From Mobilicoccus massiliensis (GTDB lineage: Bacteria > Actinomycetota > Actinomycetes > Actinomycetales > Dermatophilaceae), in NCBI RefSeq assembly GCF_000826525.2, contig NZ_LN651326.1:186001-250000 (forward strand): a DNA stretch of 64,000 bases. The letters are read 5' to 3'. The notes under the pieces are model-generated. The model saw nothing but the letters and a program-made list of their open reading frames with translations, made no database searches and was not told where the DNA came from. Shown here piece after piece: positions 43,489 through 51,872 of the stretch (within the stretch, counting starts at the first letter, position 1; every line of letters begins with the position of its first letter). Made by a program: the position numbers and the translations under genes.

Positions 43489-44382
43489 TCAGACGGCGTA
43501 GACGCGGCGCAACGCGGCGTCGACCTGGCGTGTGGACGTGAAGTCGTCGACGACCTCGACAGGGGTGCCGACGTCGCCGATGGCCTGCGCGATGGCGTCG
43601 GAGGTGAGCAGCACGTCGGCCTCGTTCGCACGGCCGCGCGCCGAGATCGTGTCGGTGGCCTCGACGCGCACGAACGGGGTCCAACCCCACGTGTCGAGGA
43701 CCTGCTCGAGGGTGTTCTTGAGGAAGAGGCTCGTGCCGAGCCCGTTGCCGCACACGGTGAGGATGAATCCCTTGCTGGGCACGGTGTCCGCGGTTGCGTC
43801 GTTCGAGGCCGCCCCCATGGCGCCACCGACGGCCCCGGACGTTCCCGCCTTCGGGTTCGGCGTCTGATCAGCCGTCGCACCCATCGAACTCGCCGCCGCC
43901 TCATGCCGATCCGCGCTCTCGGACCGGCCGTCCTCGGCCTCCCCGAGCGCCGCGCGCAGCGCCTCCGCGCTGGTGGCCTCGTCGAGTCGGCGACGACGGT
44001 CGGGGTCGGAGAGGAGTTTGGCGAGGGTGGCGAGGGCGTCCTGGTGCGCGTCGGCGTCGACCGCCGCGAGCGCGAGGACGAGCGTCACCGGGTCGTTGGT
44101 CGGGCTGCCGAACTCCACGGGGGTGCGTAGGCGGACGATGCTCATGCCGGTGCGCGTCACCGACGCGTCGGGCCGTGAGTGCGCGAACGCGAATCCGGGA
44201 GCGATGACGATGTACGGGCCGTGCTGCTCGACGTTGGCGATCATCGCCTCGCTGTAGGACTCGCCGGACACCCCGGTGGCGACGAGGAGGTCACCGGCGG
44301 CCCGGATCCCGGCTCGCCAGTCGGACGCGTCCACGTCGACCCGCGCCGCGCGGGGATCGACGAGTTCGACGAGTGACGACAT
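43489..44382 (-). CDS. ulaCB: PTS ascorbate-type IIA-IIB fusion protein
   Basis: The 297-residue phosphocarrier starts with a IIA domain (1-150) that carries the phospho-His in FAFAHSRP (H68). A low-complexity Ala/Gly/Ser linker (~150-203) follows, then a IIB domain with the phospho-Cys in VCGNGLGTS (C211). In enterobacteria UlaB and UlaC are separate; here they are fused in the order IIA-IIB. It overlaps no gene, and the IIC gene begins 11 bp past its stop, so the two form an operon. GAGGAGG precedes the ATG. No dedicated regulator or ascorbate-catabolic gene is nearby. Confidence 0.9.
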   Translation of the reverse strand: MSSLVELVDPRAARVDVDASDWRAGIRAAGDLLVATGVSGESYSEAMIANVEQHGPYIVIAPGFAFAHSRPDASVTRTGMSIVRLRTPVEFGSPTNDPVTLVLALAAVDADAHQDALATLAKLLSDPDRRRRLDEATSAEALRAALGEAEDGRSESADRHEAAASSMGATADQTPNPKAGTSGAVGGAMGAASNDATADTVPSKGFILTVCGNGLGTSLFLKNTLEQVLDTWGWTPFVRVEATDTISARGRANEADVLLTSDAIAQAIGDVGTPVEVVDDFTSTRQVDAALRRVYAV

Positions 44383-44432
44383 GTCGGTGCCTCCTCAAGG
44401 GCTGCGATCGAGGTCACCAGCCTATGACGCCC

Positions 44433-45281
44433 TCACGCCCGCACCGACGAGCCCCGATCGTCGAGCGCGTCGACGAGCGCCGGCAGAGCAGTGGCCGCGG
44501 TGGCGCGCCAGACATGGTCGACGCCGAGGGAGAGGTCGGTCTCGCTGGGGTTGATCTCGACGACGGGAACGCCGTGGCCGCGGGCGATGTCGGGCAACGA
44601 GGCGAAGGGGTAGACGATGCCCGACGTGCCGACGACGAGCACGAGATCGGCGTCGAGGCAGGCGTCGAGCGCGGCGTCGAAGGCCCCTTCGGGCAGCATC
44701 TCGCCGAACCACACGACGCCGGGACGCACGTACTCGCCGCACTCCTCGCACAGCGGCGGCTCGAGGCGTTGCACGGGCTCGTCGGGGATGCCCGGATCGC
44801 CCTCGTACGGCGCGCCGCACGCAGAGCACCGCATGTCGAACAGGCTGCCGTGGACGTGGGCGATGACCTCGCTGCCGGCACGTTCGTGCAGGTCGTCGAC
44901 GTTCTGGGTGGCGATGCGGATCTCGGTGTCGCCCCGGCTCGCCCACCGGGCAAGGGCAACGTGTCCGGCGTTCGGTTCGACCCCGCGCACGAGGCCCATG
45001 CGCCACGCGTACCACGCCCACACGAGCTCGGGGTCGGCGTCCCAGCCCTTCGGCGAGGCGAGGGTCGTCGGGTCGAACTCCTCCCACAGGCTGCCCTCGG
45101 CGCCGCGAAAGGTCGGGACGCCGCTCTCGGCGGAGACACCGGCGCCGGTGAGCACCGTGACGCGACGGGCGCGGCGGGCGGCCTCGAGCACGTCGGCGGG
45201 CACGTCGATCGCCGGCGTCGACGGCGGGTTCGGCGAGGTGTCGAGAGAGTCGCTCCTGCCCGGTTCATCCGTGTTCGTCAT
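44433..45281 (-). CDS. cobB: Sirtuin-type NAD+-dependent protein deacylase
   Basis: The 282-residue class III-like sirtuin has NAD-binding TGAGVSAESGVPTFRG, TQNVDDLHERAG, the catalytic His in HVHGS, and a zinc site with CSAC and CEEC. The segment WAWYAWRMG has the Tyr-x-x-Arg pair that binds acidic acyl groups in SIRT5/CobB-type enzymes, so desuccinylase or demalonylase activity is predicted beside deacetylation. The open frame begins 28 codons earlier, but the ATG at 45281 gives a normal N-terminus. It is a single gene between the PTS operon and a divergent MFS gene. Confidence 0.9.
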   Translation of the reverse strand: MTNTDEPGRSDSLDTSPNPPSTPAIDVPADVLEAARRARRVTVLTGAGVSAESGVPTFRGAEGSLWEEFDPTTLASPKGWDADPELVWAWYAWRMGLVRGVEPNAGHVALARWASRGDTEIRIATQNVDDLHERAGSEVIAHVHGSLFDMRCSACGAPYEGDPGIPDEPVQRLEPPLCEECGEYVRPGVVWFGEMLPEGAFDAALDACLDADLVLVVGTSGIVYPFASLPDIARGHGVPVVEINPSETDLSLGVDHVWRATAATALPALVDALDDRGSSVRA

Positions 45282-45374
45282 GACTCCATCATGGATGGTC
45301 AGGAGCGGGTCAAGAGTCTCTCCCCTACCGGCATGTAGGGGCCGTCCAAGACGGTCGCCCGTCATGAGCCCGCC

Positions 45375-45380
45375 TACCGT
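45375..45380 (+). promoter_or_regulatory. -10 box for leaderless MFS transcript
   Basis: TACCGT ends 7 nt before the ATG at 45388. This favours that ATG over the in-frame ATG at 45364, which would lie upstream of the transcript. Confidence 0.5.
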
Positions 45381-45387
45381 GGCTCAC

Positions 45388-46821
45388 ATGGAACCGGGGC
45401 GACAGATCACAGGTCGTCGCGCCTCGGGGAGTGCCCTGTGGATCTTCATCGCGATCACCGCCCTGTCGCTCGCCGGCACGCGGCTGGCTGCCATCGCGGT
45501 GCCCTGGTACGTCCTCACGACCACCGGGAGCCCGACGCTGACCGGGGTCGTCGCCTTCGCCGAGCTCGCCCCCTACGTCGTGGTCAAAGCACTGTGCGGG
45601 CCGCTCATCGACCGGATCGGCCCGGTGCGCGTCGCGGTCCTCGGCGACGCGCTCAGCATGCTCGCCGTCGCAGCCGTTCCTCTGCTTCACGGCGCCGGCC
45701 TGCTCTCGTACCCGGCGCTCATCGCGCTCGTCGCGCTCATCGGTGTGCTGCGCGCTCCCGGAGACGGGGCCAAGACGACGCTCATCCCGCTCGTGGCCAA
45801 GGCCGCCGACGCGTCGCTCGAGCGGGTCAGTGGCGCGTTCGGCGCGGTCGACCGGCTCGCCGCCACGTTCGGTGCGGCCTTCGGTGGCCTGGTCATCGCG
45901 GCGGTCGGGGGCGCCACGGCGCTATGGCTGACGGCCGCCACCCTCGCACTCACCGTCATCCTCCTCGCTCTCGCGTTGCGTCCACGCCTTGCCGGGGTGA
46001 GCCTCACCGGGGCGGGCGCCGTCCCGGTGACCGCACTCGCGAGCGGGCCCCAGGCTCCCCCGGCGGGTCGACCCGGTGGTGCGCCCGCGAAGCGGCCCTC
46101 ATACCTGTCGGAACTGCGGGAGGGCTGGACCTTCCTGCGTGGCGACCACGTGCTCGTCGCGCTCGTCACGGTGCTCGCCGTGACGAACATGCTCGAGCAG
46201 GCCTTCGGCGTCGCACTCCTCCCGATGTGGGCGCTGGTGACCGGCGGCGGCCCGGCCGCGATCGGATTCCTCCTCGCGACCTCGGCCGCGTTCTCGGTGA
46301 TCGGCGCGATCGTCGCCGCCGGCCTCGGCGAACGGCTGCCACGCCGGCCGATCTACGTCGTCGCCTACCTACTCGTCGGACTGCCACGCTTCGGCATCCT
46401 CGCGCTCGCCGCTCCGATGCCGGTGACACTCGGCGTGCTCGCGGTCGGCGGGTTCGCCGCCGGATTCATCAACCCGATCATCGGCGCCGTCATCGTCGAG
46501 CGGATACCCGGCCGGCTCATGGGCCGGGTCAACACGCTGGCCATGGCCTGTGCGTGGGCCCTGCTGCCCATCGGCGGCCTCCTCGGCGGCGTCCTCGTCT
46601 CTGCCGTCGGCCTGGCGAACGCGTTGTGGATCGTCGGCGGCACCTACGTGCTCGTGACGATGGCCCCGACCCTCATGCCGGCGTGGCGCTACATCGAGCG
46701 AAACACCCTCACGCGGGATCCGGTCGTGCGACCGCGGCCCGCCACGGCCGCCGCCCTCCCGGAATCGTCTCGCGGGCGGGCAGCCAGGCGAGGGCGGCGA
46801 GTACGGTCACGGCACCGGTGA
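45388..46821 (+). CDS. MFS transporter (12 TM)
   Basis: The 477-residue major facilitator protein has an N-terminal half with a GPLIDRIGPVR motif A variant and a C-terminal half with GAIVAAGLGERLPRRP. It resembles the MFS group often annotated as enterobactin-exporter or drug-efflux like; the substrate is not evident. The C-terminal ~35 residues are very basic and overlap, on the opposite strand, the last 113 bp of the convergent MFS gene. The long open frame upstream of 45388 is a shadow of the sirtuin gene. Confidence 0.85.
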   Translation: MEPGRQITGRRASGSALWIFIAITALSLAGTRLAAIAVPWYVLTTTGSPTLTGVVAFAELAPYVVVKALCGPLIDRIGPVRVAVLGDALSMLAVAAVPLLHGAGLLSYPALIALVALIGVLRAPGDGAKTTLIPLVAKAADASLERVSGAFGAVDRLAATFGAAFGGLVIAAVGGATALWLTAATLALTVILLALALRPRLAGVSLTGAGAVPVTALASGPQAPPAGRPGGAPAKRPSYLSELREGWTFLRGDHVLVALVTVLAVTNMLEQAFGVALLPMWALVTGGGPAAIGFLLATSAAFSVIGAIVAAGLGERLPRRPIYVVAYLLVGLPRFGILALAAPMPVTLGVLAVGGFAAGFINPIIGAVIVERIPGRLMGRVNTLAMACAWALLPIGGLLGGVLVSAVGLANALWIVGGTYVLVTMAPTLMPAWRYIERNTLTRDPVVRPRPATAAALPESSRGRAARRGRRVRSRHR

Positions 46822-47950
46822 TCGCGAACGCCGGGCCGAAGCCTGCCGCGTCGGCGACGACGCCGGTGAGCACCGGCCCGACGATCGTGCCGACGTCCTG
46901 CGACATCTGGAAGTAGGCGAGCACCTTTCCGCCGTTGCGTCCGTTGCCGACGACGTCGGCGACCGCGGCTTGCTGTGCGGGGTTGAGCAGGCCGGCGCCC
47001 ATGCCGGCGACGGCCGAGAGCACCAAGAACGGCAGGAGGTTCTCTACGTAGCCGAACACGACGGTCGCCGCCGAGGAGACGACGAGTCCGACGATGAGCA
47101 CCCGCTTTCGTCCTCGGGAGTCGACGAGCCGTCCGCCCGCCTGGAGAGCCAGGGCGTTGCCGGCGGCGAACACCGTGAGGGCGACGCCCGCGGTCCAGTC
47201 GCCGAGGGTCGGCACGGCCGCGGCGAACATGGGCAGCAGTGCATTGCGCACGCCGAAGTTCGTCCAGCCGTTGGCGAACCCCGAGACGAGTGCGGCACGG
47301 TAGGCACTGTCGCGCAGCGCCTCACGAAACGTCATGATCGGCAAGGGAACCGCACCGGGCTCCGGGCGCAGCGAGGCACCGGAGAGGAAGAGCGCGACGA
47401 CTCCCGAGGCGATGACGAGCGCCACCGCGTAGATGAAGAACGGCACGCGATACCCGAACGGCGCGAGCGCCCCGCCGAGCGCCGGACCGAGGATGTTGCC
47501 GGTGAGGAACGCCGTGGCGTAGTAGCCGGAGACCCGGCCGCGGATCGTCGGCGGCGAGAGCCGCACGATGAGTCCCATCGCCGAGACCGTGAACATCGTC
47601 GAGCCGATTCCGCCGAGGCCGCGAAAGATCAGCAGTTGGGGGTAGGTCTGGGCGAACCCCGTGGCGGCGGTCGAGACCGCGACGATGAGCAGGCCGGCGA
47701 TGTAGACCGGCCGTTCGCCGAACTTCGCGATGAGCGCGCCGCCGCCCGGAGCGAACACGAGCCGCGCGAACGCGAAGGCGCTGACGATGATCGAGGCAGC
47801 GGTGACCCCGACACCGAAGCTGCGCGCGTACTGCGGCAACACGGGCGCGACGATGCCGAAGCCGAGGGCGATGACGAAGGCGGCCCCGATGAGGACGCGG
47901 ATCTCGGCGGGCACGGGCGGGCGCGCCGACGTGGAGGACATGGAAGGCAT
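46709..47950 (-). CDS. MFS transporter (12 TM), DHA1-like
   Basis: The 413-residue protein has about 12 membrane segments, a motif A-like FGERPVYIAG, TIRGRVSGYYATAFLTGNILGP in two adjoining motifs, and the second-half GRLVDSRGRKRVL. It is likely a drug or metabolite exporter of the DHA1/YajR-like group. The longer frame upstream runs through the repeat cluster and is rejected. The ATG at 47950 lies about 10 nt after a GATACT hexamer. The 3' end overlaps the convergent MFS gene by 113 bp. Confidence 0.85.
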   Translation of the reverse strand: MPSMSSTSARPPVPAEIRVLIGAAFVIALGFGIVAPVLPQYARSFGVGVTAASIIVSAFAFARLVFAPGGGALIAKFGERPVYIAGLLIVAVSTAATGFAQTYPQLLIFRGLGGIGSTMFTVSAMGLIVRLSPPTIRGRVSGYYATAFLTGNILGPALGGALAPFGYRVPFFIYAVALVIASGVVALFLSGASLRPEPGAVPLPIMTFREALRDSAYRAALVSGFANGWTNFGVRNALLPMFAAAVPTLGDWTAGVALTVFAAGNALALQAGGRLVDSRGRKRVLIVGLVVSSAATVVFGYVENLLPFLVLSAVAGMGAGLLNPAQQAAVADVVGNGRNGGKVLAYFQMSQDVGTIVGPVLTGVVADAAGFGPAFAITGAVTVLAALAWLPARETIPGGRRPWRAAVARPDPA

Positions 47951-47982
47951 GGCGCGGTCCAGTATCCACCGCCCGCCTCGGC

Positions 47983-48351
47983 CGCTCGAACAGGCGTTTC
48001 CACCCGCCACGACCGCTCGAACAGGCGCTTCCACCCGCCACGACCGCTCGAACAGGCGCTTCCACCGCACGACGCCGGGTAGAACCGCCTGTCTGAGCGA
48101 GGACGAAGAGACGGGACACCGCTGACACAGGCACTTCCACCCGCCGCCACCGCTCAAACAGGCCTTTCGACCGCACGAGGTCGGGTGGAAACGCCTGTCT
48201 CAGCAAGAACGAGGAGACCGGAGACCGCCCACACAGGCACTTCCACCCGCCCCGACCGCTCGAACAGGCGGTTTCACCCCGCGAGGTCGGGTGAAAACGC
48301 CTGTTCGAGCGTGGCCGGCCCCCACGCCGGGTGGAAACGCCTGTTCGAGCG
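47983..48351. repeat. Cluster of 11 palindrome halves organised as 106-bp tandem units
   Basis: The 24-bp half-element with consensus CGCTCGAACAGGCGTTTC then CACCCG occurs 11 times: forward at 47983, 48014, 48045, 48120, 48151, 48226 and 48257, inverted at 48076, 48182, 48288 and 48328. The order forward-forward-inverted with offsets 31, 31 and 44 bp repeats exactly, giving 106-bp units starting at 48014, 48120 and 48226. Each forward/inverted pair at 31-bp offset can form a ~55-nt hairpin. It fills most of the 523-bp gap between the MFS gene and the next gene. It is REP/BIME-like, not a CRISPR. Confidence 0.85.
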
Positions 48352-48473
48352 TGTCGCCGGTCGCCGCGAATCCTGCTCGGGGCCAAGGGAATCACCGACT
48401 TAAGAGCCCGAGAAGCGCTCAGGGCCTCGCCGGTCGGGTCGATGGGAGGGTGTCCGACGTCGAGGGAGCTGCC

Positions 48474-48878
48474 ATGCGCATCACGCCGAACCCGGTGCCC
48501 GTCCGGGTCCCGTCCACGCCTGCGCCCGCGGCGCCGCCCAAGCCCGAGTTCGGCGTGCTCAACGACTTTCGCTACCTCACCGACGGCGACAAGGACATGC
48601 TGCGGTACGCGACCGGCGAGGTCGTCGAGCCCGGGCTCATCGACCGCCGCGGTGAGGCCAGCGCGTTCGCCCAGCAGCTCGCGCTCGACCGGCGCACCGG
48701 CGAACTCGCCCCGCACCAGGAGCTGACGAGCGTCTACCTGCGCAACGCCGCCACGGCGCTGGAGGACTTCGGCGCCGGTCGGCCGGGGTTCAAGAACCCG
48801 TACTCCGGCATGGTGTTCGACCGTGCCGTGGCGTGGCTCGACGCGAACGGGCACTCCCGCGCCGACATCCGGATGTGA
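48474..48878 (+). CDS. Small conserved actinobacterial protein, function unknown
   Basis: This 134-residue soluble protein has a Pro/Val-rich N-terminus (PVPVRVPSTPAPAAPPKPE) and a helical, acidic remainder. The ATG at 48474 is supported by GAGGGAG 6 nt upstream; the open frame extends back through the repeats without a better start. It has no signal peptide, membrane segment or Cys. The ending FDRAVAWLDANGHSRADIRM looks like a conserved motif, but I cannot name the family. It is convergent with the aminotransferase gene, 3 bp apart. Confidence 0.65.
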   Translation: MRITPNPVPVRVPSTPAPAAPPKPEFGVLNDFRYLTDGDKDMLRYATGEVVEPGLIDRRGEASAFAQQLALDRRTGELAPHQELTSVYLRNAATALEDFGAGRPGFKNPYSGMVFDRAVAWLDANGHSRADIRM

Positions 48879-48881
48879 GGT

Positions 48882-50045
48882 TCAGCCGCCGAACAGCGGC
48901 ATGCGGGCGATGCGGTCGAAGGCCTCGTCGATCCGTTCACGTCCCACGGTCATCGCGAGGCGCAGGTAGCCCTCGCCGCAGTCGCCGAACGCGTTGCCGG
49001 GCAGGGTGAGCACGTGGGCCTCGTCGAAGATCCGGTCGGCGACCTCGGCACTCGTGAGACCCGTCTCCTTGACGTTCACCCACAGGTAGATCGAGCCGCC
49101 CGGCTCGAGCGTGCTCATGTTCGGCGTCGCGCACACGCGCTCGTAGGCCCGCATGAGCCGGGCCCGATAGCGCTCGGTGATCGGCGGGACGATCTCGTGG
49201 CGCATCCGCAGGGCGTGCAGCGCGGCCCGTTGGGAGACGGAGGGGGCGGTAAAGACGTTGTTCTCGTTGACGTCCTTCATCGTGCGAACGACCTCGGCCG
49301 GCCCCAGCGCGTAGCCGATGCGCCACCCGGTCATGACGTAGTCCTTGGACAACGAGTTGAGGGTGATCGTGCGCTCGACCATGCCGGGGATCGTCACGAA
49401 CGGTTCGAACGGCTCCGCGTAGCTGAACGCGGTGTAGATCTCGTCGGCGATGACGACGAGGTCGTGATCGGCGGCGAGGCGGGCGATCCGTTCGGAGGTC
49501 TCCCGCCGCAGGCACGCCCCCGTCGGGTTGGAGGGGGTGTTGAGGATGATCGCGCGCGTCCGGTCGGTGATCGCCGCCTCGAGTGCCTCGGCGCGCGGCT
49601 GGTAGCCGTCCTCCTCGTGCGTCTCGACGACCACCGGCACCCCACGCGCGAGCCGGATCTGGTGCGGGTAGGGCGTGAAGTAGGGCGCGAGAACGATGAC
49701 CTCGTCACCGTCGTCGAGGATGCTCTCCAGCGCGAGCCACATGCCGTGGCAGGCCGACGTCGTCACCATGACCCCGGCCGGGTCGTGGTGATGGTCGTGG
49801 TCCTCGGCGTAGACGCGCAGGATCTCCTCGCGCAGATCGGGGTAGCCGTAGGTGTCGGTGTAATGCGTGTAGCCGGCGTGGGCGTCGGCCATCGCGGCGT
49901 CGATGATGCGCGCGTCGGTCGTGAGCTCGGGGTCGCCGAGGCTGAAGTTGATGACGTCGTCGAACCGGGAGGCCCGGTCGACCGAGCTGCTCATCGGCGT
50001 CGAGGCCTGGCCCCGGTACCGGGAGGAGACGAACCGGTCGCTCAT
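48882..50045 (-). CDS. PLP-dependent class I/II aminotransferase
   Basis: The 387-residue fold-type I aminotransferase has the conserved Asn in NTPSNPTG, the Asp/Tyr in IADEIYTAF, and the PLP Lys in SLSKDYVMTGWRIGYA; the terminal Arg is in YLRLAMT. It converts an amino acid to its keto acid; the substrate (aspartate, aromatic or other) is not clear. The real start is the ATG at 50045; the longer frame enters the symporter gene. It lies 13 bp after the symporter stop on the same strand, so the symporter probably imports its substrate. Confidence 0.88.
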   Translation of the reverse strand: MSDRFVSSRYRGQASTPMSSSVDRASRFDDVINFSLGDPELTTDARIIDAAMADAHAGYTHYTDTYGYPDLREEILRVYAEDHDHHHDPAGVMVTTSACHGMWLALESILDDGDEVIVLAPYFTPYPHQIRLARGVPVVVETHEEDGYQPRAEALEAAITDRTRAIILNTPSNPTGACLRRETSERIARLAADHDLVVIADEIYTAFSYAEPFEPFVTIPGMVERTITLNSLSKDYVMTGWRIGYALGPAEVVRTMKDVNENNVFTAPSVSQRAALHALRMRHEIVPPITERYRARLMRAYERVCATPNMSTLEPGGSIYLWVNVKETGLTSAEVADRIFDEAHVLTLPGNAFGDCGEGYLRLAMTVGRERIDEAFDRIARMPLFGG

Positions 50046-50058
50046 GTCCGCCCTCGTC

Positions 50059-51699
50059 TCAGTCCTGCGGAAGCCGGTCGAGCCGGGACTCGTCGACCTT
50101 GGTATTGGCCGCGGTCTTGCGCGGGTCGAGCGCGGTGACGACGACGTACACGGCGATGCCGATGGCCATGCCCACCATGATCGGGTAGTTGCCGCCGATG
50201 ACCCAGTCGGCCGCGACGTCCGGGCCGAACATCGCCTCGGCGCGGCCCGACTCGCCGAACCACATCGACCCGGCGACGCCGATCGCGCTGAGCAGCAGCG
50301 CCCACAGGCCCGCACGCGGCGAGACCCGGCGCAGGAAGAACGCGGCGATCACCGGCACGAACACGCAGCCGGAGAGGAACCCGTACGCGAGGTCGAGCGC
50401 CTTGAAGATGTCCTCGATCGCGAGCGCGAGCACGATGACGAGAAGACCGATGACGAGCGCGATACCGCGGTTGATCCACACGTCGCGCGAGGTGTCGCGA
50501 TGCTCGGCGGGAACGACGCGCTCGACGGCGGAGGTCTCAAGGGCGAGTCGGTCGGGGTCGTGGTCGTCGTGGTGGTCGGCGGACACAGTCGTCGCCTCGT
50601 CGGTGCGCAGGTCCGCCGCGGCCTCGACTCCGGAGGTGCGCTGGCCGCGCACGAGCCGCAGGTAGATGTCGTTGTAGATGACGGTCGAGCAGGCGAGGAT
50701 CGTGCCGGAGGCCACCGACATCGCGGCGGCCATGGCGGCGGCGAGCAGCAATCCGGCGACGCCCGGCGGCAGGAACAGTTCGACACCGAGGGCGAAGGTC
50801 TCCGACGGCGCGTCGGGAGTGGCCCCCACCGCGAGCACGGCCATGCCGAGGAGCACCGCGGCCAGCCCGTAGAGGATCGAGTAGACGCCGGCGAGGATCG
50901 TGCCGGTGCGGGCGACGCGCTCGTTGCGTGCGGTGAACATGCGCTGCCAGATGTCCTGGCCGATGACGAGACCCGGCACGTAGAGCAGGATCCAGTACAA
51001 CGTGCCGGAGAACCCGAGCGCGAACGGGTCCCAGTACTCCGCGGGCAGCCTGCTCATGAGGCTCGGGACGTCGCCGTGGGCGGTGCTCGTGAAGATGAAG
51101 ATCGGGACGAGGATCATGATGCCGAGTGTCTTGATGACGAACTGGACGATGTCGGTCATCGTCACCGCCCACATGCCGCCGAGGAACGTGTAGAACACGA
51201 CGACCGCGCCGCTGATGATCATCGCCATCGAGGTCGACAGGTCGGGGAAGATCAGCGCGAGGATGCTGCCCATCGCGATGACCTGCACCACCGTGAGCGA
51301 GACGGTGTAGATGATCGTCAGCACCGCGCCGAGCAGACGCGCCGCGGCGCCGTAGTTGCGCTCGATGACCTCGTTGATCGACAGCGCGCGCAGCCGGGCC
51401 AGCTTGGAGCTGATGAGCACGCCGAGCATGATGAGCCCCAGGCCGAGGCTGCCGCCGACCCACAGCCCGGCGATGCCGACCTTGTAGCCGCGCTGCGCGC
51501 CACCGACCGTCACCGCGCCGCCGACCGCCATCGCCGCCATGCAACCGAAGAAGAGGGGGAACTTCAGACGCCGGCCGGCGAGGAGAAAGTCGTCGCGGTC
51601 CTTGGCGAAGAACGCCGACGCGACCCCGATGCCGAGCATCGCGAGCACGTACAGAGCGATCACGGTGTAGTCGAGGGAATGGATCGTGCCCAAGGTCAC
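50059..51699 (-). CDS. Sodium:solute symporter (SSS family)
   Basis: The 546-residue membrane protein has about 13 hydrophobic segments and the SSS features: an N-terminal extracellular helix, SINEVIERNYG, MWAVTMTDIVQFV and QDIWQRMFTARN. A ~60-residue hydrophilic loop rich in Asp and His (near residues 375-430) interrupts the late helices. The solute is unknown. Its operon partner is an aminotransferase, suggesting an amino acid or keto acid. The frame opens at GTG 51699, but the TTG at 51693 has better spacing to the AGCAGGAG site, so the first two residues are uncertain. Confidence 0.88.
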   Translation of the reverse strand: MTLGTIHSLDYTVIALYVLAMLGIGVASAFFAKDRDDFLLAGRRLKFPLFFGCMAAMAVGGAVTVGGAQRGYKVGIAGLWVGGSLGLGLIMLGVLISSKLARLRALSINEVIERNYGAAARLLGAVLTIIYTVSLTVVQVIAMGSILALIFPDLSTSMAMIISGAVVVFYTFLGGMWAVTMTDIVQFVIKTLGIMILVPIFIFTSTAHGDVPSLMSRLPAEYWDPFALGFSGTLYWILLYVPGLVIGQDIWQRMFTARNERVARTGTILAGVYSILYGLAAVLLGMAVLAVGATPDAPSETFALGVELFLPPGVAGLLLAAAMAAAMSVASGTILACSTVIYNDIYLRLVRGQRTSGVEAAADLRTDEATTVSADHHDDHDPDRLALETSAVERVVPAEHRDTSRDVWINRGIALVIGLLVIVLALAIEDIFKALDLAYGFLSGCVFVPVIAAFFLRRVSPRAGLWALLLSAIGVAGSMWFGESGRAEAMFGPDVAADWVIGGNYPIMVGMAIGIAVYVVVTALDPRKTAANTKVDESRLDRLPQD

Positions 51700-51860
51700 T
51701 CCTGCTGAACGGGCCGCGGCATCGCGGCCGGCTCGTCACGGCGGGCGCCGCGGCGCGCGTTCACCATGCCGCACGGGCCCGGTGCCGACAACGACGACGC
51801 GCGGTACCGGGACCACGGTCCTCATCCGACGTCCGCCGTGGTCAGCGCGGTGATCGGGAC

Positions 51861-51866
51861 TACCTT
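51861..51866 (+). promoter_or_regulatory. -10 box for leaderless DUF4921 gene
   Basis: TACCTT ends 6 nt before the GTG at 51873. The intervening CGGGGA could also act as a weak ribosome site if transcription began earlier. Confidence 0.45.
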
Positions 51867-51872
51867 CGGGGA

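Noticed and set aside
44617..46821. 734-residue MFS fusion protein
   Set aside because: The first ~257 codons are antisense to the sirtuin gene; the leaderless ATG at 45388 is the natural start.
47983..48351. CRISPR-like array of short repeats
   Set aside because: Halves occur in both orientations, the gaps are as short as 7 bp and are themselves repeated in each 106-bp unit, and there are no cas genes.
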